Positions 34,313 to 46,122 are shown, counted from the stretch's first letter. The stretch is DNA of 64,000 nucleotides from Microstegium vimineum (GCA_022036555.1 CM039122.1:50799072-50863071), one strand, 5' to 3'. Made by a program: numbers and translations. The notes: a model not told the origin generated them from the letters alone.

Positions 34313-34672
34313 GAGCATCTCCAACAGTTTGTTAAATCATTCGTCATCCTTTAAAATTTGGCAAATCAATCAAAAAACACTCTCCAACAGTTTGTCAATT
34401 GGACTTGCCAATTCTACACACTTGTCAAAAGATTGCATCGGTTTGCTATTTTTGTGAGCGCGCATCGGCTTTCCATCCTCTCGCCCGCGAGTCCTCCTCT
34501 CGGTTTCTCGCATTCAAGTTTCCTTCCTTTTTAATCTTCTTTTTTTTGGTTTGGCAAGTGAGAAATAGCAAATTGTTGGAGATGACCTCTTTCCAACTTG
34601 GTAAATTATTATAGCAACTTGCTAAAACACAAGATTTGACAAGTCAGAAATAGCAAATTGTTGGAGATGCTC
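34313..34672. mobile_element. Tourist-like MITE with repeated subterminal unit
   Basis: GAGCATCTCCAACAGTTTG at the left is inverted at the right (CAAATTGTTGGAGATGCTC), with TAA at 34310-34312 and 34673-34675. A second copy of the subterminal unit (AGCAAATTGTTGGAGATG) lies at about 34567-34584 and another TCTCCAACAGTTTGTCAA at about 34381. Inference: partial internal duplication or a nested relative. Confidence 0.88.
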
Positions 34673-34689
34673 TAAGGGAAATAGTTTAT

Positions 34690-35630
34690 ATTGAGCAGAT
34701 TGAGCTCACAGATTAGGATGTTGAGCATCTTGTAATAAAACCTCCCAATCTAGGATTTTTGGCAAGAATGGAAAAAAGTTTAATCTCCATCTATTTTCAA
34801 TCTCACCTCTCATCAATCTTTCCGCACCTGAAAAAAATGGACCAATCGCGTGTCTCCTACCCCCATATCCATCGGCCAATTTAAATGTGGAGGAGTGAGA
34901 AAGAACATAAAGTAGAAAAGACTTTCTGATATAAATGTACAAGACACATAAATGATATATGATATATAAAATGTGGTTAGGATAATTTAGAAATAGTATA
35001 TGAATCCTCATGTAAATTTGTATTCTATATTTTAGAAGTGAATTATTGACAATTATTAGAGCTTGTCTTATTTATTTCTCTTAATAATTCTTAGGGAGTT
35101 AAAAAAACTCCATGGTTTTAGGAAAAAAATATTGAGAACTCTTGGAGGTGCTGACATATAAACAAAGGAATTTTGAATTTTCCCATGACCAAAGTGGAAG
35201 AAAAGGAATCTTTTCTTATAAAATATCAAAATGGATCAAAGGCGTACTACGACGGGCACTGTACACGTGCACATAGTGACATAGCCAGGTCCAGCAATGA
35301 TACGAATCCGGAAGCATAGCATTCTGAGATCTATCATCGCGTTTTGAAAGCTGAAAATCGAGTGAAGACAGGGCATGGCGTATCGTTCCAGAAAATAATT
35401 GAACCTGGACGTCCAAAGACTAGAACCGGTGGCTTTCACTTGGCAGAGCAAGGATGAAGCTGAGGATTTATATTTTTGGCATGTATGGAGATGCTATTTA
35501 CGGTGCTGTGCCGTCCTATGTGGCTCCATCTAAATGATAAGTCCCCTCGCAACAATCTCTCGTTGTTCTAGGACAGTAACCGAGTAGCGATACATTGCAT
35601 GCACGCACAAGGCAGCCTAATAAATTCCTG
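34690..35630. other. Intergenic, no gene seen
   Basis: AT-rich sequence; I found no domain, terminal repeat or RNA gene. Confidence 0.4.
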
Positions 35631-36047
35631 CTTAGTGCTACTAAGTACAGAACCGGCTTTTAACTCCGGTCTGTAAGGGCCTTTAACCCCGGTGCCTGAA
35701 CCGGGGCTAAGGATTCGGGACTAAATGTCCCCCCTTTAGCCCCGGTTCGCAGGCCCGGGGCTAAAGCTCGATCTTTAGCCTCGGTTGGTGGGTGCGCCAG
35801 GTGGCGCAGGTGGGCCACACGTGGCAGCACCCTTTACCCCGGTTGGTATTATCAACCGGGGCCAAATACCTTTTTTTTTCTTTCTGATTTTGGTATTTCT
35901 TATTTTGTTTTTTCAATTAGATTAGGTATTCAAATGTGTGTATTTTTCGCTTTTAATACATGTATTCACTGTTAATACATGTATACACGTACTTATACGT
36001 TAGTTTCAAGCATTAAACACAAATAAACTATTAAACTCTACATATAA

Positions 36048-36112
36048 ATATTACAGAAATTCATAGAAGTACCAAAATATTACAGAAATTCATAGAAGTA
36101 CCAAAATATTAC
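36048..36112. repeat. Two-copy tandem repeat, about 30 bp
   Basis: The unit TATTACAGAAATTCATAGAA plus GTACCAAAA occurs twice in direct succession and a third copy starts after it. Confidence 0.85.
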
Positions 36113-36285
36113 ACAAGTGTCAATTTTATTGTACAATACAATAGTTCAACGATTTAGTAGTACCAATTTGGAGAAGTGTAAGTCACCTATCTTATAACCA
36201 ATAATCTCATCGATGAACAACAACGTATTAAATAGTGCACTCTCAGTTGCTTCACACTTACGAGCACATGGTGTACTAACAACAT

Positions 36286-37165
36286 TTAACGGTGGTCGAG
36301 TAGTTGGTGGGTCTCTTTCTTAGTCGCAACCAACTTTGCTTGAAATCCTACAGTAGTTAGTGTTGTCTCTTCATCAGCATATTGCCAGTCATAACCCAAT
36401 GCATCCATTACTTGGTTTAGAATGGCTTCAAAACTACACCCTGTGTAGGTCATGTCATACTCCTCTACCTATAAGTATTGGCACAAGGTAGTGTTAATTA
36501 TAAGAATAATATTGACAACATACAAGAATAAATCTAGGTATAAGCTATGAGTCTTTGACTTACCATTGGTGAGTTCTGAGTCATTCGTGCATTGAACCCT
36601 CGAAGATCATGATACATGTTGTGATTAATACCTTGAATCTTCATTGATGACAGAGTAGGAAGTGTGATCCCATTTCTTGAGAGCGTAGTTGCACAAGCAT
36701 AGACGACATACTTAATAGCAACACCCCACTAGCTTGTCTGTATTCCCACCTCTGAGATTTGTAACACATTGCCACACCACCGCGGCCACGACCACTACCA
36801 CGACCACGACCACGACCATGACCATGACCATGACCCATCCTAACGGCAATTGAAAATGAATTACAACATTGGAGTTCTGGACCATTGTTTACATGATTAA
36901 TCTGAACATCCACATTATCAACTCCAAAATAGGTGAGTGTTGATTTAAGCCAAACAACTGGATCAATCATCTACATTACATATAAGACATGTTAATTAAC
37001 TTGGATGATCTAGCCATACATATGAAACATATATATTGATTATTAACTTACTATGTTTGGATAATTCCGCGCTACTACCGGAAATACCGGATCGAAACCC
37101 ATCCAAGTACAATAATCATTCCAACCAATTTCTTCCGGTGGTGGGAGATTACGACGTCCAACCAT
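36286..37165 (-). pseudogene. Unrecognised minus-strand gene inside the CACTA-like element
   Basis: Inferred exons: 37165-37052 (MVGRRNLPPPEEIGWNDYC and on, ending at a GTAAGT donor), 36970 to about 36564, and 36468-36286 (starts VEEYDMTYTGCSFEAIL, ends TAA 36286-36288). The middle exon reads MIDPVVWLKSTLTYFGV, then a Gly-His/Gly-Arg run encoded by simple repeats at 36780-36836. It then needs a one-base shift near 36730 to reach a second block (SMKIQGINHNMYHDLRGFN), which ends at a good GTAAGT donor. I do not recognise the family. The Arg-Gly run resembles RNA-binding RGG tails. It may be a captured host gene or an accessory protein of the transposon family. A GC-rich 5' part may extend to 37826. 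Confidence 0.55.
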
Positions 37166-37204
37166 CTATATATTAAATCACATATACTCAAATTATATTT
37201 CATA

Positions 37205-37400
37205 TATATCTCAGTATCCATCTATCTATCTATTATCTATATTAAATTTCATATCACATATCAAATAACATATATACTAAGATTATCTATCCCTACCTAT
37301 CTATCTATATCTCGATCTCTCTATCTATCTTCCTCTACATATATCAAATAACATACACTAAGATTATCTATCCCTCTCTATCTATCTATTATCTATATGC
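37205..37400. repeat. TATC-type microsatellite cluster
   Basis: Several interrupted runs of CTAT/TATC alternate with AAATTTCATATCACATA units. It lies just upstream of the first inferred exon of the unrecognised gene. Confidence 0.85.
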
Positions 37401-37855
37401 AATTTCATATCACATATTAAATTTCATATCACATATCAAATAACATCTCAAATAGGCATTTCATCGAACACCTTGGAGCGACGGTGGCGTGGTCCTTAGC
37501 TTCTTCCCTTCCTTTCTTCAATTCCTTCTAATTCCTGCTTCTTCCTTCTCGATCTCCCCCTTCTCCGGCCTTCTCTCTCCCGGCCCGCGGACCTGACGGC
37601 GCGTTGGAGGTGCGGCGGCGGCGGTGCGACGTACAGCAGCAGCGGCGCGACGACCTAGGCGCAGCGGCGGCGCTCGCGGGCGAGCTGAGTGGGACCGGGG
37701 CCGGACGTACTGGTGGGGCGCTAGCGCGTGCCGCGGGTGCGTTGGCCTGCCGGTGATGGAAATGGCGACGATGGCGGCGGTTGGCGTCGTGGACGAGCGA
37801 AATCGATCGAAGACAGAGGCCGGCACGATGAGGAAGGAGAGGGAGAGAGGTGGGG

Positions 37856-37866
37856 GCTTATATAGG
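37856..37866 (-). promoter_or_regulatory. TATA box inside CACTA-like element
   Basis: The minus strand reads CCTATATAAGCC, directly inside the palindrome cluster and facing the unrecognised gene. A similar but weaker box (CTATTTAAAC, minus strand, about 39896-39906) occupies the same relative position in front of the GRF-type gene. Confidence 0.55.
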
Positions 37867-37875
37867 TAGCCACCC

Positions 37876-38035
37876 TTTAGCCGCGGTTGGTATTACCAAC
37901 CAAGGCTAAAGGACATTTAGTTCTTGTTGGTAATATCAACCGCAGCTAAAGGGTCACACTTTTAGCCGCGGTTGGTATTACCAACCGGGACTAAAGGTCC
38001 TTTAGCCCCGGTTGGTAATACCAACCGTGGCTAAA
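37876..38035. repeat. Array of four palindromes of about 35 bp
   Basis: Units at 37876-37910, 37916-37950, 37961-37995 and 38001-38035 each read TTTAGC...GGTTGGTAATACCAACC...GCTAAA or close variants. Each unit is itself an inverted repeat, and units follow at about 40-45 bp. Confidence 0.9.
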
Positions 38036-38185
38036 TACCTGTTTGGGCGCCAAACGAAATTTTAGGCGCCAAACTAAAGTATTCTAGGCGCCACATTAAT
38101 CAAGAACAATCCACCATACAATTCACTAAAATCTCTATTTTTAATTAATTATTCTAGGTATACAACTCTAATTATTCACTAAAAT

Positions 38186-38400
38186 CTTGAATGTATGTTG
38201 AGCTCAAGTGGCATATAAATCAAGAAAAATCCACCATACATTCCTCATATAATCCACAAATTAAATAAATTAATAATATCCTAAAAATCTATAATTCTCT
38301 AACTAAGCTAAATAATTCACTAAAATCTCTATTTTCAACTTATTAAACCATAAAATGTGGTAGATATAGTACAAATGAAAGGTGTATACTTAGAATACTA
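38186..38400. repeat. Direct repeat, left copy (flanks GRF-type gene)
   Basis: Blocks 38186-38257 and 38313-38400 recur at 39438-39509 and 39511-39602 with about 90% or better identity by eye. Confidence 0.85.
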
Positions 38401-38647
38401 ATTAAACCATAAATATATACTTCAACAAGTGTGAGTGAAGAATTCTTGAGCTACAATATTCCTTCAAATTCTTGTACAAGGTGCATGGACAACACATGAA
38501 ATTACCATCCCGCTTGTTTGCCTCAGCCGCTCTTAAGAAATCATGCACATCATCAATAAAATTATAAAAATGTATGCGCTATGAAAGCCTAATGTATGCT
38601 CTTTCACAGTGTGTCATTTCCGAGTCACACAAAGACTAATGTATGCT

Positions 38648-39167
38648 CTATGAAAGTCTCGACATAACATATGCTAAGACCGCTAGCACTATACACAGAA
38701 AACCTAAAATGCACTTCAGTAGCATAATGATCTCCCGACCAATCCCAACTAAAGCAGACAGATCGTTATTCGTCTGTTCAACATCGACGAGCTCCTTGAG
38801 CTGACTCGCTACCTCATCAACCTTCGTAGCCTCCGCCACATGTTTAACATAATCTTCCTCCCAGTACCAGCCGCGGTATCCAGTGTCATCTCACTGAAAA
38901 TAGAAATAAAAAATCAACATTTTAATCAAAATCATCAGAAAATATAGTTACAAATTAACCATATAACCATCAAATGAGACAAAATATATAACTCACATTG
39001 CGATCTGGATACTTATAGAAGATCTGACCGTTGTTGGGACCCGTCTTCCCCACTCGGTACTCTTTCACAGTCTTTTGCATACACTTACCACATGTAATGA
39101 GAGGGAGGTCTGGCCTTAGTCGCTTTGGAACCCGATCAGAGGCCGAGTACCCCAAAGCAGTTGTCAT
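38648..39167 (-). pseudogene. GRF-type zinc finger / membrane-anchored protein, broken
   Basis: Exon 1 is 39167-38997 (57 codons). It contains the GRF-type finger start LITCGKCMQKTVKEYRVG and then GQIFYKYPDRN, and ends at a GTGAGT donor. Exon 2 (38893-38648) encodes YRGWYWEEDYVKHVAEATK, a short coiled region and a C-terminal membrane segment (LLKCILGFLCIVLAVLAYVM), ending at TAG 38648-38650. This layout is common in many grass GRF-finger genes. Two defects are visible. The usual third zinc Cys (FFKCP in the family) is Tyr. The first codon of exon 2 in the conserved frame is TGA, possibly a CGA changed by CpG deamination. Function in the family is unclear. Confidence 0.75.
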
Positions 39168-39437
39168 CTACTCTCTATACTAATTTTTCAAACTAGATAT
39201 TATAAATTTATCATATTCTAAACAAAGAAAATAAAACAACTAAAATTTACATTTATCTAAAATCATCAAATGTGACATGTATACAACTAAAGTATTCTAG
39301 GTAGCTAACTTCTTCATCTAATTATATAATAATTTTGAGCTCAAGTAGCATATATATAAATCAAGAACAATCCACCATAAATTCATCATTTAATAATATC
39401 CTAAAAATCTATATTTCTCAAACTAAGCTAAACTAAT

Positions 39438-39602
39438 CTTGAATGTATGTTGAGCTCAAGTGGTATATAAATCAAGAACAATCCACCATACATTCCTCAT
39501 ATAATCCACTAAAATAATTCACGAAAATCTCTATTTTCAACTAATTAAACCATAAAATATGGTAGATATAGTACAAATAAAAGGTGTATATTTAGAATAC
39601 TA
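39438..39602. repeat. Direct repeat, right copy
   Basis: This is the partner of 38186-38400. The intervening order differs slightly: the TTAATAATATCCTAAAAATC block lies before this copy but inside the left one, so a rearrangement is likely. Confidence 0.8.
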
Positions 39603-40559
39603 GTTTTAGTTGCATTTTTCAAAATATTCAAACAATGTCAAGTGAATGAAGTTTAAAATGGCAAAGAGATAAAATCATAAAGAAAAATCACACATAGACC
39701 AAGAAATAACATATGCTGCCGCGAAAACATGAGAGGTTGAAGATAGTAACCTTTCAACGAGTCGATGGAGACGTAGAAGTGATCAAATGAAGCAATGGCC
39801 AAAGAGGAGATTAAGAACAATGAAGAACACACCAAGAACAAGCAAAAACAGAGAGGAAGAAATGAGCTCTCGGGCTCAGTCAGGTGAGGAAGAGAGTTTA
39901 AATAGGGGGGAAACCTTTAGTCCCGGTCCATAGAACCAGCCGGGACTAAAGGCCTGGAAATAGCCTCGGTTTGTGCCTTAAACCGGAGCTAAAGATGGAC
40001 CTTTAGCCCTAGTTGGTAACACCAACCGGGACTAAAAGTCCCCCCTGACAATGTCTAACGACTATCCGTTGGGAGGGGACTTTTAGTACCGGTTGGCGGG
40101 ACTAAAGGTACTTTTAGCCTCGGACGTAATTTCCACCAGGTCTAAAACCGATTTTGGAAATCAGTCAAAGGTGTGTTCTGTTGTAGTAGTGTGGTTACCT
40201 AAGCTTATGTTGTTTTTGCGGCCAGGCTACATGATTTTAAATGAAGATTGGTTCCCTCGCAACTAAAAAGGACACGTAATAGTGATTCTTACAAAGATGA
40301 CGGGTCCTTTAGGCGAAACCAGATCCAACACTTCCGTGATCTTGGGTTAGGCACAAAGAAAACCTCATCACTTCTAAGGTGTAAAAACTAACGGTACGGT
40401 AGACATAACTATGGCACTCCATGTTTTAAATTACATGTCATATTAGTTTTGTTCTAACTTCTAAGTCAACGGTTTTTATCTATAGCCATCAATTTGAAAA
40501 AAAAAATATAGAACAATAATAATTATTTATGTTTTAGATTCACTATGAGAGTGGTTATA

Positions 40560-42680
40560 TTTTACATCAAACAAGCAAAATATTGACCGCCATGCATGAC
40601 AACTTTATTATGGAAGGAGTGTTTATTTTATACAAAATCATTCATGAAATGCACAAAAAGAAGAAAAATGAGGTTATCTTGAAAATAGATTTTGAAAAGC
40701 TTATGATAATGCTAAATCACCTTTCCTTCAACAAGTGTTAAGGAATAAGGATGGAAATTTTTTCAAAAAAGTGGTGTGACTGGATAAATCAAGTAGTCTC
40801 CAAAGGTTCTATAGGCATTAAAGTTAACAATGATCTAGGTCACCTTTTTTCAGACAAGAAAAGGGGTCAGACAGGTGATCATCTCTCACGTTCTCTGTTT
40901 AATATTGTTGTGGATATGTAGGCAATTCTCATTTGAGAGGGCCAATGATAGTGACCAATTTGTAGGAGTGGTTTCACATTTGGTTGATGATAGATTTTCT
41001 ATTTTGCAATATGCTGATGATATTATTTTTTCATGGAAAATAATCTTGAACAAGATAAGAATATGAAGCTTTTGCTTTGCGCTTTTGAATAACTTCCTGG
41101 CCCCAAAATCAATTTTCATCAGAGTGGGTTATTTTGCTTTGGTTGTGAAATGGGTTCTTTTCCTTTTCAGCAATTGGGAATTCCTATGCACTATAGAAAA
41201 CTAAGGATATAGATTGCAAAAGGGGTAGAAGAGAGGTTCCAAAAGAAACTTAGCTGCTGGAAGGGAAATATGCTTTCAGTAAGAGGAAGTCTAGTTCTCA
41301 CTAATTTTGTTCTTACTATTTTATCTATTTTTATGCTATCATTCGTCAAAGTACCAAGACAGGTGCTATAGAAACTAGATTACTTTAGATCTAGATTCTT
41401 TTGGCAAAGGATGGCCATAAAAGAAGTATAGATTAATTAAATGGAGTATTCTTTGTTCTCCAAATTAAAGAACAAATAGGACTAGGAATTCTTAATTTAT
41501 ATTTGCAAAATAGATGTATTCTTAGTAAATGGCTCTTCAAACACATAAATAAGGAAGCAGATATGGCAATCTCTCCCTTAGAGGAAAACATTTGAGGTAC
41601 AAGATGATTACCCAAGTTGAACATATGTCTGGTGATTCTCATCTCTAGTCTGGCTTAAACAAAAGTCAAACAAGAGTTTTTGAGATTTGGAAAGTTCAAT
41701 CTACGTAATGAAACTCAAGTAAGATTCTAGGAGGATGTTTGGTTAGGCAATGTAGCCTTTAGAGACCAATATCCTGGCCTCTATAACATTGTTATATTAG
41801 AAAAAAAGTGCTTGTGTTAATGTGATTTTCGCTCTAACCCTTTAAATGTCTCTTTTAGAAGATCCATAGTTGAAAATAATTTGTTTGCTTGGCGCCATAT
41901 ATTTAGTAGCTCGTGTGATGAATGTTCAGCTAATAGATTGAAGGGATATTTTCAAATGGTCTTTAAATCGACATGGGCCTCTTCACAATTCGCTCTAGGT
42001 ATAGAGTGATAGCTGTCATGGGTGTTGTACCTCATAACTATATTATATGGAAGCTAAAGCTACCTCTCAAAATAAAAGTTTTAATTTGGTATTTGATCAA
42101 AGATATAATCCTAACCAAGGATAACCTAGACAAAAGGCAATGGAAGGAAATATAATGTTAAAGGGTGTTTTTGCAACTTGGATGAGTCGATATAACATCT
42201 TTTCTTTGATTGCCAGAATTCTAGATTTATTTAGATATTGATATATATTTCTTTTAATTTATCTCCTCCGATAAATGTTGCTCACATGTTTAATGATTGG
42301 CTACATGAAGTAGAGAGGAAACTTAACTATTAGGCCTATAGTAGGAGCTAGAACCATTAGTTGGGCAATTTGGCTAAGTTGAAATGATGAGGTTTTTAAC
42401 AGGACATAGACTTTCTCTTCTTTGCAGATGGTCTTCAGGAACGCACTGGATCCGCTTCTAGTCGCTGCCGCAAAAGAAAGCACAGACCTCGAATAATTTG
42501 GAGTGTTGTATGCTTCAGACGGCAGTGATTGACCTTTTTTTCCTTATCATGGCTGAAATTTTAGGGGCAGTCTTCCTTCTATTTAATTTAATCCTTGTGT
42601 GACTAGCAAATTTGGACAATTATATGTATCAATCGATACAGAGTCTAGAATATTAATACACATTACTTTTTTTAAAAAAA
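40560..42680 (+). mobile_element. Decayed LINE (L1-type) reverse transcriptase and tail
   Basis: Several frames carry LINE RT motifs: VILKIDFEKAYDN-like (about 40675-40712), LFNIVVDM, QYADDIIF with the YADD active site (tat gct gat gat at 41010-41021) and LGIPMHYRKL. Further on lies a zf-RVT-type segment (WKLKLPLKIKVLIWYLIKD, then CFCNLDE). The end is an A-rich tract at about 42671-42681. Many stops and shifts separate these blocks; no intact ORF remains. Confidence 0.85.
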
Positions 42681-42689
42681 AATCATGGC

Positions 42690-44580
42690 GACTTGTCGGC
42701 AAACGAATTCATCGATAGATAGTTCAGGCGGCACGGCCATGCATGCAGTAACCAGCTAGCGCATGCATGGATCGATCAATCGCTGCAGTAGTAGTTCCAG
42801 AAAGGGCTAGCTGCTGGTCTCTTGTATATATCACGCATGTTGGCAATTGCCATGCACTCAAGTCAAGCAAAAGAACAATCATATCGGACCATATGCTTGC
42901 ATGCCCTGTTAGGTGTGTTAGAGGCTATGTATGTAGAGATCACGAGTACACTGTACACCTAACTATGTCGATCGATGCCGAATTGCCGAGCTTTACGCAA
43001 ATGTGCTAGCTATAGTAGTGTTCTAGTGGGAAAGCTCGTGTTTGCGCTTTGTGAGACCATGAGTGTGCTCGAGCCTTTTGTAGTCCTGTACTATATGTCG
43101 CGTATATCTATACAAAAGCAATGCCAATTTTCCATAGGCTAGTTTTTTTCCAATAAAAATCACGCTTTTTTTTGGTAATAAAAATACATTCGTCTGGAAG
43201 ACGCGCGCACGCATCACTGACCCCACCATGAAATGCACGCAGGAGTATGTAAAATATGCAAGCCCCTCTGCGCGCAGGCGGCGTGGGGGCGTTGTGGGTT
43301 GTCTTGTATTTGTCGCTGCCGGCGGGAGGCGGGGCAGAGGGGATCTCTGCCGGTGCAGCCCAACAGGGGCCCTGAGAGACACCCCTGGCCCCTGGGCGGA
43401 CACCCCACATGCGCCGTGCATGCCGATGCCGCCGCGCGACGAACCCCGGTGATCCGTTGGCCCTGCAGCCACGGCCAGCTAACCCAACCTGCTGCAGCCA
43501 TGGCTGCTGGCTGGTCCATGCATCCAAGTGGCGTCCTCGTCCGGTGGACAGATGGTAGGACGACGGCATCTGGAGAGGGAGAGAGAGAGAGGACAGCGTG
43601 CTAAATTAGCCTACAGAAACCTGAAAGCAATAGCAGCTGGAAGAAGTACAGCAGATGGAACACACATCAATTTCATGGTAAACAGTTCGATTTTGTTTTT
43701 TTATCATTAATATTAGGAATTTGCATCGCTCCGATCTGAGGGATCGATCGGATATATCAGATTCACAAATTAATGTTACAATATATTGTATTCTGCTTTC
43801 ATGAATAGGTGGCTGTGTGATCAAAATTATATATGTCTGCAACTTGAGGTCTTATTTTGCCCTGCAAGTCTACTATACATGAGACTATGAGAGACATCTA
43901 TAAGATTCGGATTATGCACCTTAATAATACAAGACCATAGACAAAAAGTTTAATCATTTTCGCGCCACATAAAAAGAACTACTACTACTAATGGTCATTA
44001 AGATGTCTCCACCACTCTCTCCCTCTCTTCTTGTTGCGTGCATCTCCTTGTCAACCACATACTCTTGTTAGCCAATCCCTCAAAAGCGATCAGAGATGTG
44101 TCATTCCCATCACACATGGATCAAGCAGAGCACTATCTTTTTCCCAGGACTTTGATTGAAACCGACTGGATTACTCCAGAGTCCTAGACGTTGTTAGTAC
44201 TCTCATCATCTCCTGTGTAACGATGCACCTCACCTTGCTTCGATCGTTATCATGGGCACTCCAACTTTTGTTCCGATGCAGTGTCAGCTTAGCACGGCGG
44301 CACCACATCCACCTCATCTTTACAGTTTCGTTTTCTGCAGAAAAGACTCACTTGGGTGAATCTGAGTGGCCATGATTTGAACACCAGCATTATTATTATG
44401 CTGATTGTTGGGGTTTCCACTCACAAACAGAGGTCTTTACATTGCATTCAGTGCACATGAACCAAGAAAGAAACAACAAACCTGATGTAGTGCAGCAAAA
44501 CGGCATCTTAAACATTGAACTTACACCTGATGATTTGATGTAGCTAGGATAACAAAACGATATACATAAATTTCTATTGT
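42690..44580. other. Intergenic, no gene seen
   Basis: A GC-rich patch (43250-43600) gives overlapping open frames on both strands with no recognisable domain. The remainder is AT-rich. I cannot support any gene here. Confidence 0.4.
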
Positions 44581-44589
44581 CCGCTTTTT

Positions 44590-45411
44590 TTTTAAAAAAA
44601 TAGAGGCAATTGAGAACATAATTCTCAATTCTCTATCTGAAATTGCCTTTAATCAGTTTCAGATCTTGGAAAACCAGCTCAACAACATCCAGCTTGAAGA
44701 AGCCAATGACATTTGGGTTATATCTGGAACAGAAACAATAAAAAAAATTCAGCAACTAAAGTTTACAAAACTCATAGGTCAGCACCAGCATCATATTGCT
44801 TTCAATTGGTTATATGACGGTCAAGTTGTCAGCCTAAGCACAAAGTTTTTTCATGGCTGCTCTTGAAGGATCGGCTAAGGACAAGAAATATTCTTAGAAG
44901 GAAAAGTATGTTTCTTGAATCCTATAACTTTGTTCTTTGCTAAAATGATGTTGAAGAAACTCGTGATCACCTCTTTCTCAACTGCCCTTGATATTGCTGT
45001 TGGGGCTTACTTGGATTTGATTTCGTACCCCACCAGGTGCCTTCCCAGATATTGTCATCCTCATGAAAGATCAACTTCACTCGATTTTCTTCATGGTGGC
45101 ATTCATCCTTATGAGTTGGACAATCTGGTGTGCAGGAGTGGCCTCATTTTCAAGAAATTCAACCAAACATCTTGGTCGCTAAAAACACTTCAAAAGGGAA
45201 CTAGTTTCCCTTAGGATCAAGTCAAGCTCTTTGTCGCTAGTTTTGAATCATGGCTCCAAAATCTTTTATAAGTTTGCTAGTTCAGAACCATTTTCTTTCT
45301 TTCTTTTTTTTTGTTTTGTTCTTGATTGTTTGTAAGTAATCTTTTCTTTTTATTCAACTTCAATAAAATACCTGTAGGGATTGGCCTGCCCTCTAGCTTT
45401 TCAAAAAAAAA
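44590..45411 (+). mobile_element. 3' fragment of a second LINE
   Basis: Blocks WLYDGQVVSLSTK, LRTRNILRRKSMFLESY and a DDVEETRDHLFLNCP-like zf-RVT segment occur in changing frames. A 3' tail follows with AATAAAATA and an A12 run at 45400-45411. The 5' part is missing, which is usual for LINE copies. Confidence 0.8.
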
Positions 45412-45620
45412 AAATGGTGTATTAACCAATATTTGTTTTAGAGGTACTCAACTATCTACTTGACTGATGGAGGTAGCAGTTTTGGAAGACAGTGAAGCTT
45501 GCACGAGAAACCTACAAGGGGAAATCATAAGCTGCATGCAGCAGCATCCGGTCATCGTCAAGCTTGTTGGTCTCCAATCCAAAGTGGGCCCTGCGCCATG
45601 AGATTTAGAGGTGGAGGACT

Positions 45621-46114
45621 TAAGATGGCAACGGGCGGGCCGCCGACGGCCACTGTGCGAGGAGGCCACCGTGCCCTGCGGGCCTTTGCCTCGCAGCCCT
45701 ACGGGCCTGACTTCGGCCAAGGCAGGCCCTGTGGGCCGATTTCGTGCGGGGGGGCCCGTGAGACACGGTTTAAAACACAACGGGCCGTGCCAGCCCGTAC
45801 CTCATTTGACCTATTTTTATGGTTTTGTGCAAATTTGCTTCATTTGAGTGTTTTTTGTGAATATGGTTCATTTTGATTGGATGCAATTGTTAGGTAGATG
45901 TATGTTTGGATTTAGAACTATTATATATTAAAGTTTTATATATTGTCGGGCCTAAATATTTTAGCGGTCGACGGCGTGCTTGGGGTGTGGCTCATAGCAT
46001 GGCCCGCAAAACACGGGCGGGCCAGCCCGTGCCCGCACAAACCGGCTCGTGCTGTGCGGGGCAAAAAGGCGGGCTGCGGCCGTGCCATGGGCTCAGGACT
46101 TTATGCCAACTTTA
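45621..46114. mobile_element. Non-autonomous hAT element
   Basis: A perfect 8-bp duplication GGAGGACT lies at 45613-45620 and 46115-46122. The ends are TAAGATGGCA and, inverted, TAAAGTTGGCA. Subterminal parts are rich in GGGCGGGCC / GGCCCGT motifs in both orientations. Length 494 bp, no transposase. Confidence 0.9.
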
Positions 46115-46122
46115 GGAGGACT

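Larger units (their letters stand above)
35636..40191. mobile_element. CACTA-like composite element
   Basis: The right end is the inverse of CACTACTACAACAGAAC (to 40191). The left end TGCTACTAAGTACAGAACC (from 35636) is a mutated match to it. Flanking triplets TAG and TGG are similar but not identical. Subterminal regions (35650-35870 and 39910-40145) are packed with inverted CCCGGTTGG / CCAACCGGG and TTTAGC / GCTAAA units, as CACTA elements have for their own transposase. A third such cluster at 37876-38035 divides the element into two halves, each with a minus-strand gene and a TATA-like promoter at its right border. No transposase gene is present. Probably two related non-autonomous elements fused or nested. 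Confidence 0.7.

Noticed and set aside
36780..36836. Possible CRISPR-like or regulatory repeat
   Set aside because: It is a simple CCATGA/CCACGA run coding for Gly-His/Gly-Arg; there are no spacers, and this is plant nuclear DNA.
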